NCBI RefSeq assembly: GCF_947507565.1 | Contig: NC_089185.1 | Span: 1,178,001 to 1,242,000 of the forward strand | DNA from: Oscarella lobularis | Taxonomy: Eukaryota; Porifera; Homoscleromorpha; Homosclerophorida; Oscarellidae | Direction of reading: 5' to 3' | DNA length: 64,000 nt | Shown here: in pieces, positions 31,915 through 42,800 of the stretch | How the letters are laid out: each line of letters opens with the position of its first letter | Position numbering within the stretch: the stretch's first letter is position 1 | Made by a program: the position numbers and the translations under genes | The notes under the pieces: generated by a model | Seen by the model: only the letters and a program-made list of their open reading frames with translations | Told to the model about the DNA's origin: nothing | The model's database searches: none

Positions 31915-33066
31915 ATGGCAACAACCGCCTGGGGAGACTCGTCCTCGAACGATTCGCCAGGTCCGTCCGGCGCCGCTGCCGCTGCCGGTAAGCCGCCGCC
32001 TACGCTGCCGATGGCACAATCGACGACGTCTCAACCGTCGCACGAAGCGGCCGGAAACGGCGACGACGGCAGCGGCCCGGGAAACGAAGATTCGTCAGCC
32101 GAAGGCGTCTGGGCGCCGGACATCGAACAAGCGTTTCAGGAAGCGCTCGCCATCTATCCGCCTTGTGGCCGTCGAAAGATAATATTGTCCGACGAAGGGA
32201 AAATGTACGGTAAGTGGCCTATGTCAACGCCTTCGAGGCGCGAGATGAGATCGCGGATCGTGGTCCCCCCTCTATCTCTTTCTCTCTTTCCTCATAAGGT
32301 CGTAACGAATTGATTGCGCGATACATTAAATTGCGTACGGGAAAGACGAGAACTCGAAAGCAGGTGAGAGGATAGATTGCGCGGGAAGAACTTTTCTCTT
32401 TGATCGAGACCGTTCGTCTAATTTGATTTTGTTTCTATTTTTGCATTTCTCTTCATCGTTTGCGCGCGCCTCTTTTAGGTATCCAGCCACATACAGGTCC
32501 TGGCGCGAAAGAAATCGCGCGAAATTCAAGCGAAATTCAAAGTCCAGGTTCGCGCGCACGCGTAGCCGTCTTCGCGCCTTTGGTTCAATGCGTTCCTAAG
32601 GATCAGGCGACGAAAGAGCAAGCCCTACAAGGGCTCGCCTCTATGTCTTCGGCTCAGATCGTGTCCGCGTCGGCGCTGCAGAATAAATTCGGATCGCCGT
32701 TTAACATGTCGCCGTTTCCTGGCATGCAAATGGGTAGGGAGAAAGTCTCAGCGGAGCGACTCTCGTTGTATTTAATTAATTAATTGAAAAACAGGTGATC
32801 TCAATTCGGGAATGACCAAGCAGGAAATTCGGCCGGTACTTACACTTTATTTTCTTAGATAGGTAATTCTTCGATGACCAGTTCCTTTTTTTCTAGATGT
32901 GGGGTCCTCATCCTGGCTTTGGTGCTAATCCTGGCATGATGGGTTATCCTGGCGGAATGATGGCCATGGGCGTGGTTTCGTCTACAGGATCTTCTGGCGG
33001 ACTCGGTGCAATGCCGTCGCCGTCTCATCTTGCCAATGCTGCAATGGTTCCTTCACCTGCTCAAAT

Positions 33067-33130
<64 letters not shown>

Positions 33131-34242
33131 ATGCAGCAGGCCGGGGTCCCATCTCATGGATCTAGGGGCAATTCTCCAGTGCAAAATGTAGGAACTGTCC
33201 TGAGTGATTAATTGCCTTTTTTTTCAATTAATTTTGTCAGCGGATGCTGCCTGCTACGTCTCCAGGAGACAACGCCAAGCCTCGGGCCATGACGAATGCC
33301 TTGGCAAAATCAGCTTTGGTGATGCCAAGGTTGAAACTGGTTGAATTTGACGCATTTGTAGAAGTTCCAAGAGAGGATTCGCGAGTAGGACCTCCTATGC
33401 TATCCGAGATCTACATCTGACATAGGTCTCTAGACAGAGAAACATTCTTTTATTCATTTTGACCCGGCAGACGATGTAGTGCTGGAAGGGGTACGTCAAG
33501 TTTCTACCGTTTCTTATTAGAGAACACATTCTATTTAGGCAATGAGCATACATGACTTCAGTGACAAGTTTCCAGACAAAAAGGGTGGCCTGAAGGATCT
33601 GTATGAAAAGGGTCCAAACAGTGCTTTCTTTTTAGTCAAATTTTGGGTAAAATGAAGCATCGGGGCATTCAGATTTTAATATTGAGGGGCCGTACCTTTT
33701 TATTATGAATATAGGGAGATGTTGACATGCTGGTGCATGACGACTCACAGAGCTTTTACGGCGTGACAACCAGCTTTGAATCGAATGAAGATTTCACTAT
33801 CATTTGTTCGACGAAAGTCTGCTCTTTTGGACAGCAAGTGGTAGAGAAAGTGGAGGTGAGAAAATAGTGTAGTGGGTAATACACGTACTGACACGTACGC
33901 GTTCCTGTGTTGTATAGACTGGCTATGGTCGATATGAAAACGGTCGCTACATGTTTCGAATTCTTCGCTCGCCTATGTGCGAATACATGGTCAATTTTAT
34001 TCACAAGCTGAGGCATTTGCCAGAGAAATACATGATGAATAGCGTATTAGAGAATTTTACTATCTTGCAGGTGAGTAACCAAAATTCTGACCCGTTTTTG
34101 CTGAGATTTTTGCACTGGCACATGGCAGGTGATCACAAATCGAGAGACGCGGGAAACGTTGCTGTGTCTCGCCTGCATGTTTGAAGTGTCAGCTTCGGAT
34201 GACGGCGTTAAATATAAGATCTACAACCTTGTGAATGATTAG
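31915..34242 (+). CDS. TEAD: TEA domain transcription factor (TEAD/Scalloped), multi-exon
   Basis: DNA-binding partner of the co-activator Yorkie/YAP in Hippo signalling. After a Ser/Ala/Pro-rich N-terminus ([12 protein letters not shown]...), the TEA domain reads [60 protein letters not shown] and [16 protein letters not shown] across three exons (31915 to about 32545). The central part is Met/Gly/Pro-rich with a glutamine run at 33065-33140. The C-terminal YAP-binding domain has [92 protein letters not shown] and [11 protein letters not shown], ending YNLVND. All expected domains are present, so it should be functional. Confidence 0.96.
33065..33140 (+). repeat. CAGCAA hexamer repeat encoding poly-glutamine in TEAD
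   Basis: About 23 glutamines between MVPSPAQM and [10 protein letters not shown], mostly from alternating CAG and CAA codons, which slows slippage compared with pure CAG. Confidence 0.9.
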
Positions 34243-34496
34243 TCCTACTGAAGCATGGTATAGCTATTTAGTAGTTGTCGTAGCAGCATGGTAAGTATTG
34301 TGGACGTGTCTGGGTATTTCACTGTAAGTCAACATTCACTCGCACGGGTCGCGACATTTTAAAAACTGAGAACTGAGAACTGATCTTTTTGGATAGCTAA
34401 TAAATTCGAGTACAGCTTCGCAATAAAGAATAGTGTACAGTACAGAAGTGTATCTAATGACTTGTGCACGTGACATGTAAACATACCGAGGTAAAG

Positions 34497-34930
34497 ATGG
34501 CCGAAGCAGATCCAGCAATACCGGAGCCCAGCGCCAAGGAAGCGATCAGCTTCGAAGCCAATCAGGTTCTTAAAGAGATCGGCTTTGCTGTCGAACGCGT
34601 GGAAATATCCAAAGAGCTTCCATCGAACGAGTCCGTCACTTATTTGAATCTCGTAACGCGAGAGAAGGAAACCTACTGCGTCGAATTGTCGACCAAAGGC
34701 TATCGGGTTCGTCCAACGTCGTCCCTCGAGCTCAAGTCTAACGCTCCAATGTATAGGTCGTCGGAAAGGCGTTCGACATCAGCGAGATTCCTCCCGAAGC
34801 GTCGCAATACTTCGAAACAGTCTATTCGCTGCTGAATCGAATCAGTCCCATGTATCGCGACAGCTTCGGCACGACGCTAGCGAGCAAGCTAGCCCAGATT
34901 CAAAGCGAACGAGAGCATCAGCAATCGTAA
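34497..34930 (+). CDS. GSKIP: GSK3B-interacting protein (GSKIP), 2 exons
   Basis: Small A-kinase anchoring and GSK3-binding protein. The start MAEADPAIPEPSAKEAIS follows AAG, giving an AAGATGGC context. Then ANQVLKEIGFAVERVEIS, VTYLNLVTREKETYCVELST, splice, RVVGKAFDISEIPPEASQYF, ETVYSLLNRISPMYRDSFG and a helical end LASKLAQIQSEREHQQS. The E-T-V-Y-S-L-L...S-P-x-Y-R motif is the GSK3-binding core of the family. The predicted 123 residues are slightly shorter than human GSKIP (139). The upstream frame is open to 34464 but has no family support. Convergent with the orphan gene at 35098. Confidence 0.9.
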
Positions 34931-35097
34931 AGATATATACACTTTAGTTGACTGCCCCTGGAAGGAAGTGTCATATGGTCACAACGCGTGTCTGCCTGCG
35001 TACAGCACAAGACTCTCTATTGAAATATGCACTGGGTTATACGAAGTTCGGTTCATAGAAAGACACAAAAAAAACGACACGACGAGAATGCCAACTG

Positions 35098-35589
35098 TCA
35101 TCTCCACAGAACCAAATTCGTTGCCGGTATACCAATCTTCTTCTTTCGATTGTCGGTCAGCTGAGAGAAAAAGTAGCCGCACGTCGGCTTTTGCATAGTG
35201 AAGAAAGGTGCCGTCGAGTTGCTACCCGACCGTATGTCGTTGCTCTGCACGTACGGGATAAACGGCTGCTTCGATGCCCCCGAACCACTTAGCTGCCGCC
35301 CCCATGTTTTTTGAGCGGCGCCGGCGGCACCCGTCCATTCAATCGTTCCCAGATAGGCGATTTTGGTCGATCGATTGACTTTTCCCGAGCGTCTCGCCTC
35401 GCGATAGGCAGCGTCGACTTTTTCCTTTGGGTCGAGGTGACGAGAAAAGGCGGCGATGAGCGAGTTTGCCGATTTGCTTCGCGGCGTCTCGTAGCCGCAT
35501 CGAGTTGGACGCGGCGGAAGCCAGAGTGCCGCTCCCGCGCTTTGTTCGGCGTTGTATAGACTGTGAATGAGCATTCCGCTGTTCGGCAT
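35098..35589 (-). CDS. Unrecognised 163-residue protein
   Basis: One open exon. The ATG at 35589 (MPNSGMLIHSLYNAEQSAG) follows TTTACAG on the minus strand, a good splice acceptor, so a 5' UTR intron is likely; an in-frame ATG at 35649 would add 20 residues. Visible segments include WLPPRPTRCGYETPRSKSAN, KEKVDAAYREARRSGKVNRS, PFFTMQKPTCGYFFSQL and a basic end NRKKKIGIPATNLVLWR. No domain, signal peptide or membrane helix is evident. The Tyr/Pro/Lys mix is reminiscent of small ciliary microtubule proteins, but that is only an impression. It is divergent from the LYR gene with about 350 bases between starts. Confidence 0.5.
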   Translation of the reverse strand: MPNSGMLIHSLYNAEQSAGAALWLPPRPTRCGYETPRSKSANSLIAAFSRHLDPKEKVDAAYREARRSGKVNRSTKIAYLGTIEWTGAAGAAQKTWGRQLSGSGASKQPFIPYVQSNDIRSGSNSTAPFFTMQKPTCGYFFSQLTDNRKKKIGIPATNLVLWR

Positions 35590-35942
35590 TGTACCTGTAA
35601 ACAAAAATTTTTGATCAAAGGTGAATATATGAATGGGCAAATGAATCATTGATTGAGTGAATGAACTTTTTGATATGCGCGCGGCGGACGCGAGTTACTT
35701 CTTTTAAAACGAACTTGATTAGTGAATGAATATGGGGAAAGTCGAGGAGACCGTGTGCCGGTCGCTACAAACACACTCGGTTGCACGTGAGACGGTATCC
35801 TCCTTCTTCTACGTCACAGAAGGAGAGGCAGCTCAGCGCGCGCGCTACGAGTTTTGTTTCATCTGTTTCATCTCTGTTTTATCTGCCATCTCTGCTATCT
35901 CTTTTGTTTTATGGAATAGGAGAACGACTTTGCATAGATCTG

Positions 35943-36233
35943 ATGAGCAATCGGGATGTCGTTCGGTTGTTTCGGGCGTGTTTACGCGTTTGTTCCAAAT
36001 TGCCAACCGAGAAGCTTCAGAGAAAAATGAGGTTGTTTTAAACACCTTAAATAAAATATACTTACGAAAAGTGTAGGTACAATGTCAGAGAAATTTTTTA
36101 TGTCTACAGAGATGAACAGAACGAATCCTGCAGAAACGAACTCCTGCAGAAAGGATGGCAAGGTGTTAGTGCCCTAAACGAATTACTAAATCTTGATAAA
36201 GACACTTTGAAAGAGATTTTCGATAACTGGTAG
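35943..36233 (+). CDS. LYR motif protein (LYRM9-like), 2 exons
   Basis: 81 residues. Exon 1 (35943-36031) reads MSNRDVVRLFRACLRVCSKL and PTEKLQRKM, split at AG|G. Exon 2 (36077-36233) reads YNVREIFYVYRDEQNESC and ends LKEIFDNW. The L-F-R helix followed by C-x-x-L-P-T and V-R-x-x-F is typical of mitochondrial LYR proteins that bind acyl carrier protein. The order L-R-x-C-x-x-L-P-T...V-R-x-x-F-x-V...D-E-x-N is close to human LYRM9 as I remember it. The LYR triplet is R-L-F-R here. A mitochondrial assembly role is expected but not shown. Confidence 0.65.
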
Positions 36234-36296
36234 AATCTATGGTATGTGGTATATATGCTGATGTCCCGTATAGCTGCCAAGTAAGTTGAGGAAAAA

Positions 36297-37014
36297 ATGT
36301 CACTGGGTTTCGGCGGCGTTAGCGTCTTCGGCGTTCTTTTTGCGTTTAACCTTGTCGTCTCGCTATCTGACGTAATTTCTGCTCGACTTTATGTGGGTGA
36401 GGCCCCGTAGTAAGGTCGCTTGCTCTCTAGGCGAGAATGCGCTGTCGTTGCATCTGTTCGAGACAACTCGACTTGTCTCAACGATACAACAAGACCGTTT
36501 GGGTGAAAACGATCGAAAATCCTTCCCAATGGTGAGCACTAAGAGGCAACTTTTTGACTCTTCTGTTGTACGCATCGAATCATATCCAGCAAGTGCCCCG
36601 AGGTCGTCTCGGTACAGAACGCGACCGACTGCTTATTGTGCGATTGCAAATACGAGACTCTTAGCGTCGTTTTTATTGAGGTCAGTTAGAGCAGACGTAG
36701 GAACCTCTGCATCGAGACTCATGATATAATAATATTCAGGTTATCATTATTATGATACTTGTCGGCCTTGGAGCACTTGTGTTGTACATGATCTTTCTCA
36801 TTGTTTCTGAATGTTTGGGCAGCAAATCATTGAGAACGAATCCTAATGGGGTATGAAAGAACATCTGCTCAAAAGTATTCTTTATATAGAGTTTCGTCTC
36901 TTTAGCTTGCGGCAAAGGGATGGGCTAGAATTCGCAGTCACCAGCAGCACTGGCGAGAAGGGGTTGCTGAGCAGCGTAGGAATGTTTATCAAAGACACAC
37001 CGTACTTAGTTAAT
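36297..37014 (+). CDS. TMEM9: TMEM9 family endolysosomal membrane protein, 5 exons
   Basis: Type I protein of late endosomes and lysosomes, linked in vertebrates to v-ATPase assembly. The signal peptide MSLGFGGVSVFGVLFAFNLV starts at 36297. Exon 2 gives ARMRCRCICSRQLDLSQRYN, with the family's R-C-x-C-I-C. Exon 3, spliced in after TG|C, gives KCPEVVSVQNATDCLLCDCK and YETLSVVFIE. Exon 4 gives VIIIMILVGLGALVLYMIFL, the membrane helix. Exon 5 gives the basic C-terminus HQQHWREGVAEQRRNVYQRH and TVLS. Cysteine pattern and tail (Q-R-x-V-Y/F-x-R-H) match TMEM9. Splice phases were chosen to keep these motifs in frame. Confidence 0.85.
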
Positions 37015-37144
37015 TAGAGGATATCCCAACTACTTCGTATTTTGCTAAATGAATGGAATCATTATAGAATTGATCGGATTGAGTTATGTATTGATTTCTC
37101 TTATGGCTTCTCTACCGTAGCGCGCGCTGCTGGGAATCTAATCG

Positions 37145-37494
37145 ATGGCAAACGGTCCGTTTGAGTGAGAAAGCGTCGTCTTTGAGCATATTTTCGACGA
37201 TCGTTTGTATAGTTTATTCGTTTGACGGCGTTTTGACGGCAATTCTACTTCTCATATGCACCTGTGCCTACTTCAGCCGCGTTCCCCGTCTGCGGGAACT
37301 GTTCTTCAAGGAGAAGAAAGGCTTTTTGGGCGCTTTCTACAAAGGTACAGCCTTTTGTTTGGCGACTTCGTCGCCCAATTTGCAGTTTTCCTCGTGTATA
37401 GCGTCGGTCATCGGAACGCGACTCCATTGGCTTGTCTCTCTTTCGTGTATACTAATGGCTGTTCACACACTAGTTCTATCGTAACGCTGAACAA
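37145..37494 (+). CDS. TMEM167B: Kish-B / TMEM167B, 3 exons
   Basis: Small Golgi-associated two-helix protein of the secretory pathway. Exon 1 is only 10 coding bases (ATGGCAAACG, 37145-37154). It joins 37213 to give [20 protein letters not shown], which parallels the human start MTNVYSLDG, so the micro-exon start is well supported. Exon 2 continues [20 protein letters not shown] and FLGAFYK. Exon 3 (from 37402) gives [20 protein letters not shown] and VHTLVLS. About 73 residues, the family's normal size. No in-frame ATG in exon 2 would fit as well. Confidence 0.9.
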
Positions 37495-37708
37495 ACACCT
37501 ACATATAGTACTAGCTGTAAATATGTAGTTCTTTTCGAGGACCGTACGTCTGCTTAGGCCTGTCCTACACTAGAGCTAACTGATTAGGGAAAACAATTCG
37601 TCCATTTAGATGCTGGTATCTGTGATAGGCCAGTCATTACACCCGTGACACGTGACATCGCAAAAAAAACCAGCACCGTGACGTACATTACACACCCACA
37701 CACAACAG

Positions 37709-39755
37709 ATGACTCTCCAGATGTCGTTCTGGCTTCTTCTCGCGTCTGTCTGTACTACTGCAGCGATCCAGTCGGCCGAGCCGTTTATCTGCACCGCGCC
37801 GAAGCCGGCTCCCAACTCGCCGCCTCTTCCCGATCTGCCCAATCAATTCGTCGCGCGCGTAGAAGCGAACATCGTCAATCGCGGCTACACCATCGAAGTC
37901 GTTGAATACTACGACGAGCCGAACAATCGCGGACGCCTCGACACGTCAGGACCCCAATTCGGCTACGGGCGCTCGCTCGCCGGATCGACGGTCTTCTACA
38001 CGTTCGCCGACTTGCAATACTTCCGAATCAACACTACCGACAACACGTGCACGGCGCACGAAATCTCGTCGACGGATCGCTTTCGCGCTTTTGGGCCCAC
38101 ATTCGACAAGCAGAGCAACGCTCACATTCGCGGCGCCGCCGATCTCTTTCGATTTGGCAAACAATTCGGCGAGACGTACATGGGTCGCGAAGTCGTGCGT
38201 GGTATCATGGCCGATCATTGGCGCTCGTGCGGTGAGACGCTGTCCGGCGGCAATATGACCGTTGACTGGTATTTTGTTTCGGCCAATTGGACGACGACTG
38301 CCGCGGGACAGCCTTTGCTTGCCGTCGTCGAGGGTGTCAATCCGATGTTTGATTATTTTAATCCTAAGACGGGGATGGCGAATTCGAGTGTGCTGCACAG
38401 TTTTAAGAACTATTATGAGTTCACGGAATTTAGGGTGGGACAGCCTGATTTGGATTTCTTTCAGATACCGAAGGGAATTTTTTGCGACGGTGGTAAGGTG
38501 GCGAGAAATTTGCCCATTATTCCGAAGAGTTTTTCGGTGCGGTTTCAGAGTTTTGCTGGCCAACAAATTAGTCATGTTCAGGTTAGGGCCGTTAGGCATA
38601 ACTACACTGTACTGTACTGTAAACGTTTTTTGATAGGAGTACTTTGATACTGCGTCGCAGAAGTTCTACGTCAAAGGATTTAATAGCCAGTATGGGACAT
38701 ATGCGGTGTATCAAGACCTTGAATTGGGCGTTTCATACACTTTTATGAATTCGTCAACGTGTCTCGTGTCAAACCTCACGTCAAAGACGCTGGACGAGTT
38801 TCCGAGGGAACGTTATTTGGCGACTCAGGCGCCTGACAATCCTTCCCATCTTCAACTTCGACCTGTCAGAGAACTGTGGGGCTTTTTACCGGGAGCCAAC
38901 GTGAGCTACGTGGGAACGCGGACCGTCAACGACGTTCTGTGCGACGTGTGGCAAGAGGAGAGAAGCGACACTGGCAATGCGACAATCTACGAAGTATCAT
39001 TTTCAAAGCCTTCACTTGGATACAGACTTTCTCACAAGACGTTGGTCGAACATCAGGTTCCCGTCAGAATGGAATTCTACTCTAAGAGTCTTATAGGTAA
39101 GCCGCCTGGTCAAAAGAAGCCTTGGGAATTTCGAAGTCACACGAATGTGTACGAATTCGATATGTCACCATCAAGTCCGAAAATCAATCTACTTCCTTGC
39201 TACCAAGAATCCGCAACGTTTTGGTTTCAGGTGCAGGGAGCATATAGAAAAATAGCTCAGAATATAAAGGATTTTGAAGATGCGGTGGCTGCTTCAATAT
39301 CGTCATCAGCGGGAGTCCATCAATCAAGAGTGGCTGGCCTACATGTAATGCATATGAAACTACTATACTTTGAAACTAATAGACGACTCTCTGTGCAGAT
39401 TCTCCCAAGCAACGATGACCATGGGAGCATCGTAGTAGAAGGCACTATCTTAGACAAGCCGTCTGTGCCCACCTATAAAGACACCGGTCCTGCTCTCGAT
39501 GTGGCCATGGGGAATCTTAGGGATATCATCAATAGTGGCTCAGGTTTGAGGATTGCGTATGGAAGGAACGCGTATGAGTCATTGGCACAGTCGTTCACTC
39601 AATCGTTTGGAAGTTCAAGTAGCGGCTACAGTGGCGGAATTGTCGCCGGGGTCGCTATTGCAATGGTTGTCGTAGGAGCTCTCATAGGGGCTCTCGTAGG
39701 CGCTACCATTGCTACCAAGCGAAGGCGTTATCTTCAAATGAACTCGACAGACTGA
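37709..39755 (+). CDS. LolA-like domain type I membrane protein, copy 1, 3 exons
   Basis: Exons 37709-38581, 38637-39344 and 39398-39755. The signal peptide is MTLQMSFWLLLASVCTTAAI. The ectodomain opens PFICTAPKPAP...LPDLPNQFVARVEANIVNRG and VVEYYDEPNNRGRLD, a pattern I associate with LolA-like domain proteins of invertebrates. A second similar half starts near AVYQDLELGVSYTFMNSSTC with VGTRTVNDVLCDVWQEE. Many NxT/S sites suggest glycosylation. Exon 3 encodes a Gly/Ser stalk, a membrane helix (GGIVAGVAIAMVVVGALIGA) and a short basic tail KRRRYLQMNSTD. LolA is a lipid carrier in bacteria, so lipid binding is a reasonable guess. The stop is followed after 45 bases by the STAND gene in the same frame. 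Confidence 0.75.
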
Positions 39756-39800
39756 TTTCCTTTGTTTTGTGTAGCTCAGAATTCCCGTATGCGACCGAAA

Positions 39801-42800
39801 ATGAGTGAACAGCGTACGAGAGAGCAGTGGCTTGTCTTTGCATTCGCCTGCTGCACTTTAGATAGTGAGATTGCTTTAAACGATGTCTTAGAGGAGATGG
39901 AGCTGAAAGGGTTTCCCATCGGGGAATTCGATCGAGCCGCAGATGGAGGAGAACATGTCATTAGGATGATTTACGAGACGATGTCTGCAAGGAACAGCCA
40001 ACGGAAGCAGTACTTTGAGACGTTCTCTTCAGCTTTACGACTGATCAATCCGAACGTTTGGCGAGACAGTTTAGCGTCGAGCTTTGGTGAACGTTCACTC
40101 TAAAATCTATCCAATTGACTACAATTTTGCGTTTATAGAACTTTCTGACGAGGAGATAGCTGAAAAGTTTGGAAATAGGCCAAATTTGCTTTCTGAAATT
40201 GAACCTGGTCCTCGAAGAAAACACCTGCTGTCGCGTAAACGTGTATATAGGTAGAAATGATGTTATTTTATCTAAATAGATATTTCAGCTAAAGGTTTGA
40301 GTACCCTCCAATCAGGGGAAATAGAACAGCTTCTTCGAGCGATATGGAAGCATCATCATAAAAATATTGCAGCGACGTCAGATATTGGAAACGTTAGTTC
40401 TTCTGGTACAGCGACTGAGTGTACGCACTATTAGATAAGTTTGGAAGTTTCCTTAGCAGGCACATGTGCACTATTACTTTGGCGAATTGTTGTGGGCTGT
40501 CAGAAAGGTGATGTACGTTTGCGCCATTTGTTAGATGTGAAATCGGAACTGGATCAATCTAAAAGAAACAGCCCAATCGCTTCGTGCTTATCAAATTACT
40601 GTGGCAAGTTTTTAATTAAGACTTCATTTTTGAATCATTGTCTAACGCTTTCTTAGATACTGACTTTGAAGAAGACGTGCTCTACCGTTTCGCTTGCCAA
40701 GAAATCGGTCGGTATTGGCAACCACTTGGACTTCGTTTTGGAATTTCAAGAAAAGAACTCAAGTCAATCAGTGACGATTTTGACGAATTTGGTGAAACCT
40801 ACAAGGCGTTGGCTGTTATGCAAGAATGCATGAAAGGGAAACAAGCATCGCTCGAAAAAATGCGTTTTGTACTTGGAGAAATAAAAGGAAGTCAGCAGGC
40901 AGCAAATGCAGAAGAAAGCAAAACAGCTCAAGATAAAGAGAAGCGTCAAAGTTGTAAGAAATAGAACTTGTTGTACATTGTCAGTTGTCATAGATATTGG
41001 GGTTAGATTTCTCAGATCTTGCTTTGGATAATCAAGGCTTTTACGGTCGTGAGGGAGAATTGAAGACGTTGGGTGAGCATTTCTTTGGTGCAACCTGCGG
41101 TAAAGCAGAAAGTCGGGTTCTTCCTATTTCTCATAGAGTACAGGTGAAGTGAGCATATCGTGTTAATAATCGGGCACTTTTCTCTCGTTTTGTAGTACAT
41201 CTGTGGAGTCGGTGGAGTGGGAAAAACGCGTCTCGCTCTACGATATGCGTCTCTTTATGCAAATTCGTATCAGAGCGGTGTGTTTTATTTGGACGCTCAG
41301 TCTTTTGCGTCACTTGAAGCATCTCTGCAAGAATGCGTACCCACTTGTCCAATTAGAACCGCATGTCTTTGATTTTTGTTTTTAGCTTCGTCAAACGGGC
41401 GAATTAGGAAATAGAAATTGTCAAGCGGGTAAGAACGTCAGGGAAAGTTTTAGTCGTTTTTATCGATACGTTCAACAAAACCCGAGGTCACTCATCTTAT
41501 TTGACAACGCTGATTGTCTCGACGATATTGTCGAGTGCATACCCCACTTTTCCATATCGTGCCACGTCATTGTAACGACTCGAGTGACCCAATCTCACAG
41601 TCTTTTTGCAAGGGAAGATGCCAGTGTTATAAGACTCGAGGCACTCGACGAAAGAAGCGCCGTTGCGGCTCTTATTGGCCTGTCAGGCAAAAAAGAAGAG
41701 GCACTGTCGCTTGAAGAACTCGAAGCAGCGAGAAATATTGCGGTTCTTGCGCCCGTTGAAGGACTGCCTATAGCGTTGTGTCACGCGGGCGCTTTTGTTC
41801 AGTTGCATGAGATGACTTTCGAGATGTACTGGGAAAAGTTGCTCGCTGAAGAAAAACAGTTAGACGCCGCTTCCTTGGATCTGGGAAAATTTCTTCGTTA
41901 CTTTCGCCTGTCTCATCTAAATGACGAGCTGCGACGAAATGGCATTAGACATCCGACGGATCTGAAAAAGGTTCATACTGAAACTATTGACATTAACTCC
42001 TTCGACAAACAGTCGCTATTGTTTGCTGTAAGTAAACTCGATACCACGCAGCACGCTTTTCTGACTTGGGAAATGGATCTTACGGCCGTCGAAGCGACAT
42101 CTCCGGAGGGATTTTCTCTACTCTGTTGCTGCTCTGTCGTCGCCCCAAGAGCAATTCCTCAGGAAGTGATGAAAGAATTTTTATCTTTTGCCCACGGAAT
42201 CTCAAAACCTTGGAAGCTTGTTAAAGGCTTAGCAGCTTTGAAAAAGTCTTCTCTGATACAAAAGGACGAAAATACAAATGGTCCAGTTTGCTACGACATG
42301 CATCACCTCGTTCATCAAAGCATGTTTCATCGTTTGAGGCACAATCGGGAACTACTTGAATATGTTGCAATAACCACCGGACGTGTTCTTCTCGGAGTGC
42401 TACATCGTAGTACAATAGATACGGCTGTCACCATTTCTTCTCATTTCTACTCTGTGGCTGAAAAGATGCTACTTCTGGGGATGGTTCCTGACTGCAATTT
42501 GAAAATTATTGATACCGTTTTGAATTTGGCTCAAAAGTTAGGTCATTCGACTGTCCTGAATAAATTCAGTTTAATGGTTGTCAGCAATATACAACGAAAG
42601 TTGAATAGATCTGTTGAAACTGAAGCTGCAACGTTACGGCCATGTACGTAGCCACTATTTGTTGTCATGGAATTGAGATATTTTCTCTCTACAGATTACC
42701 TTCATTTAGCAAATGCTGCTCACGATCTAGGAAATGTTGTTGAAACTGAGAAGTTCTACAGACTAGCATTTGGGAACTCTTGGGCAGAAACTCTGCCAGT

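Noticed and set aside
39753-39755. TGA as a selenocysteine codon joining LolA-like copy 1 to the STAND gene
   Set aside because: The stop falls right after a basic cytosolic tail like that of copy 2, and no selenoprotein family matches. Read-through or a shared transcript is kept as a finding instead.
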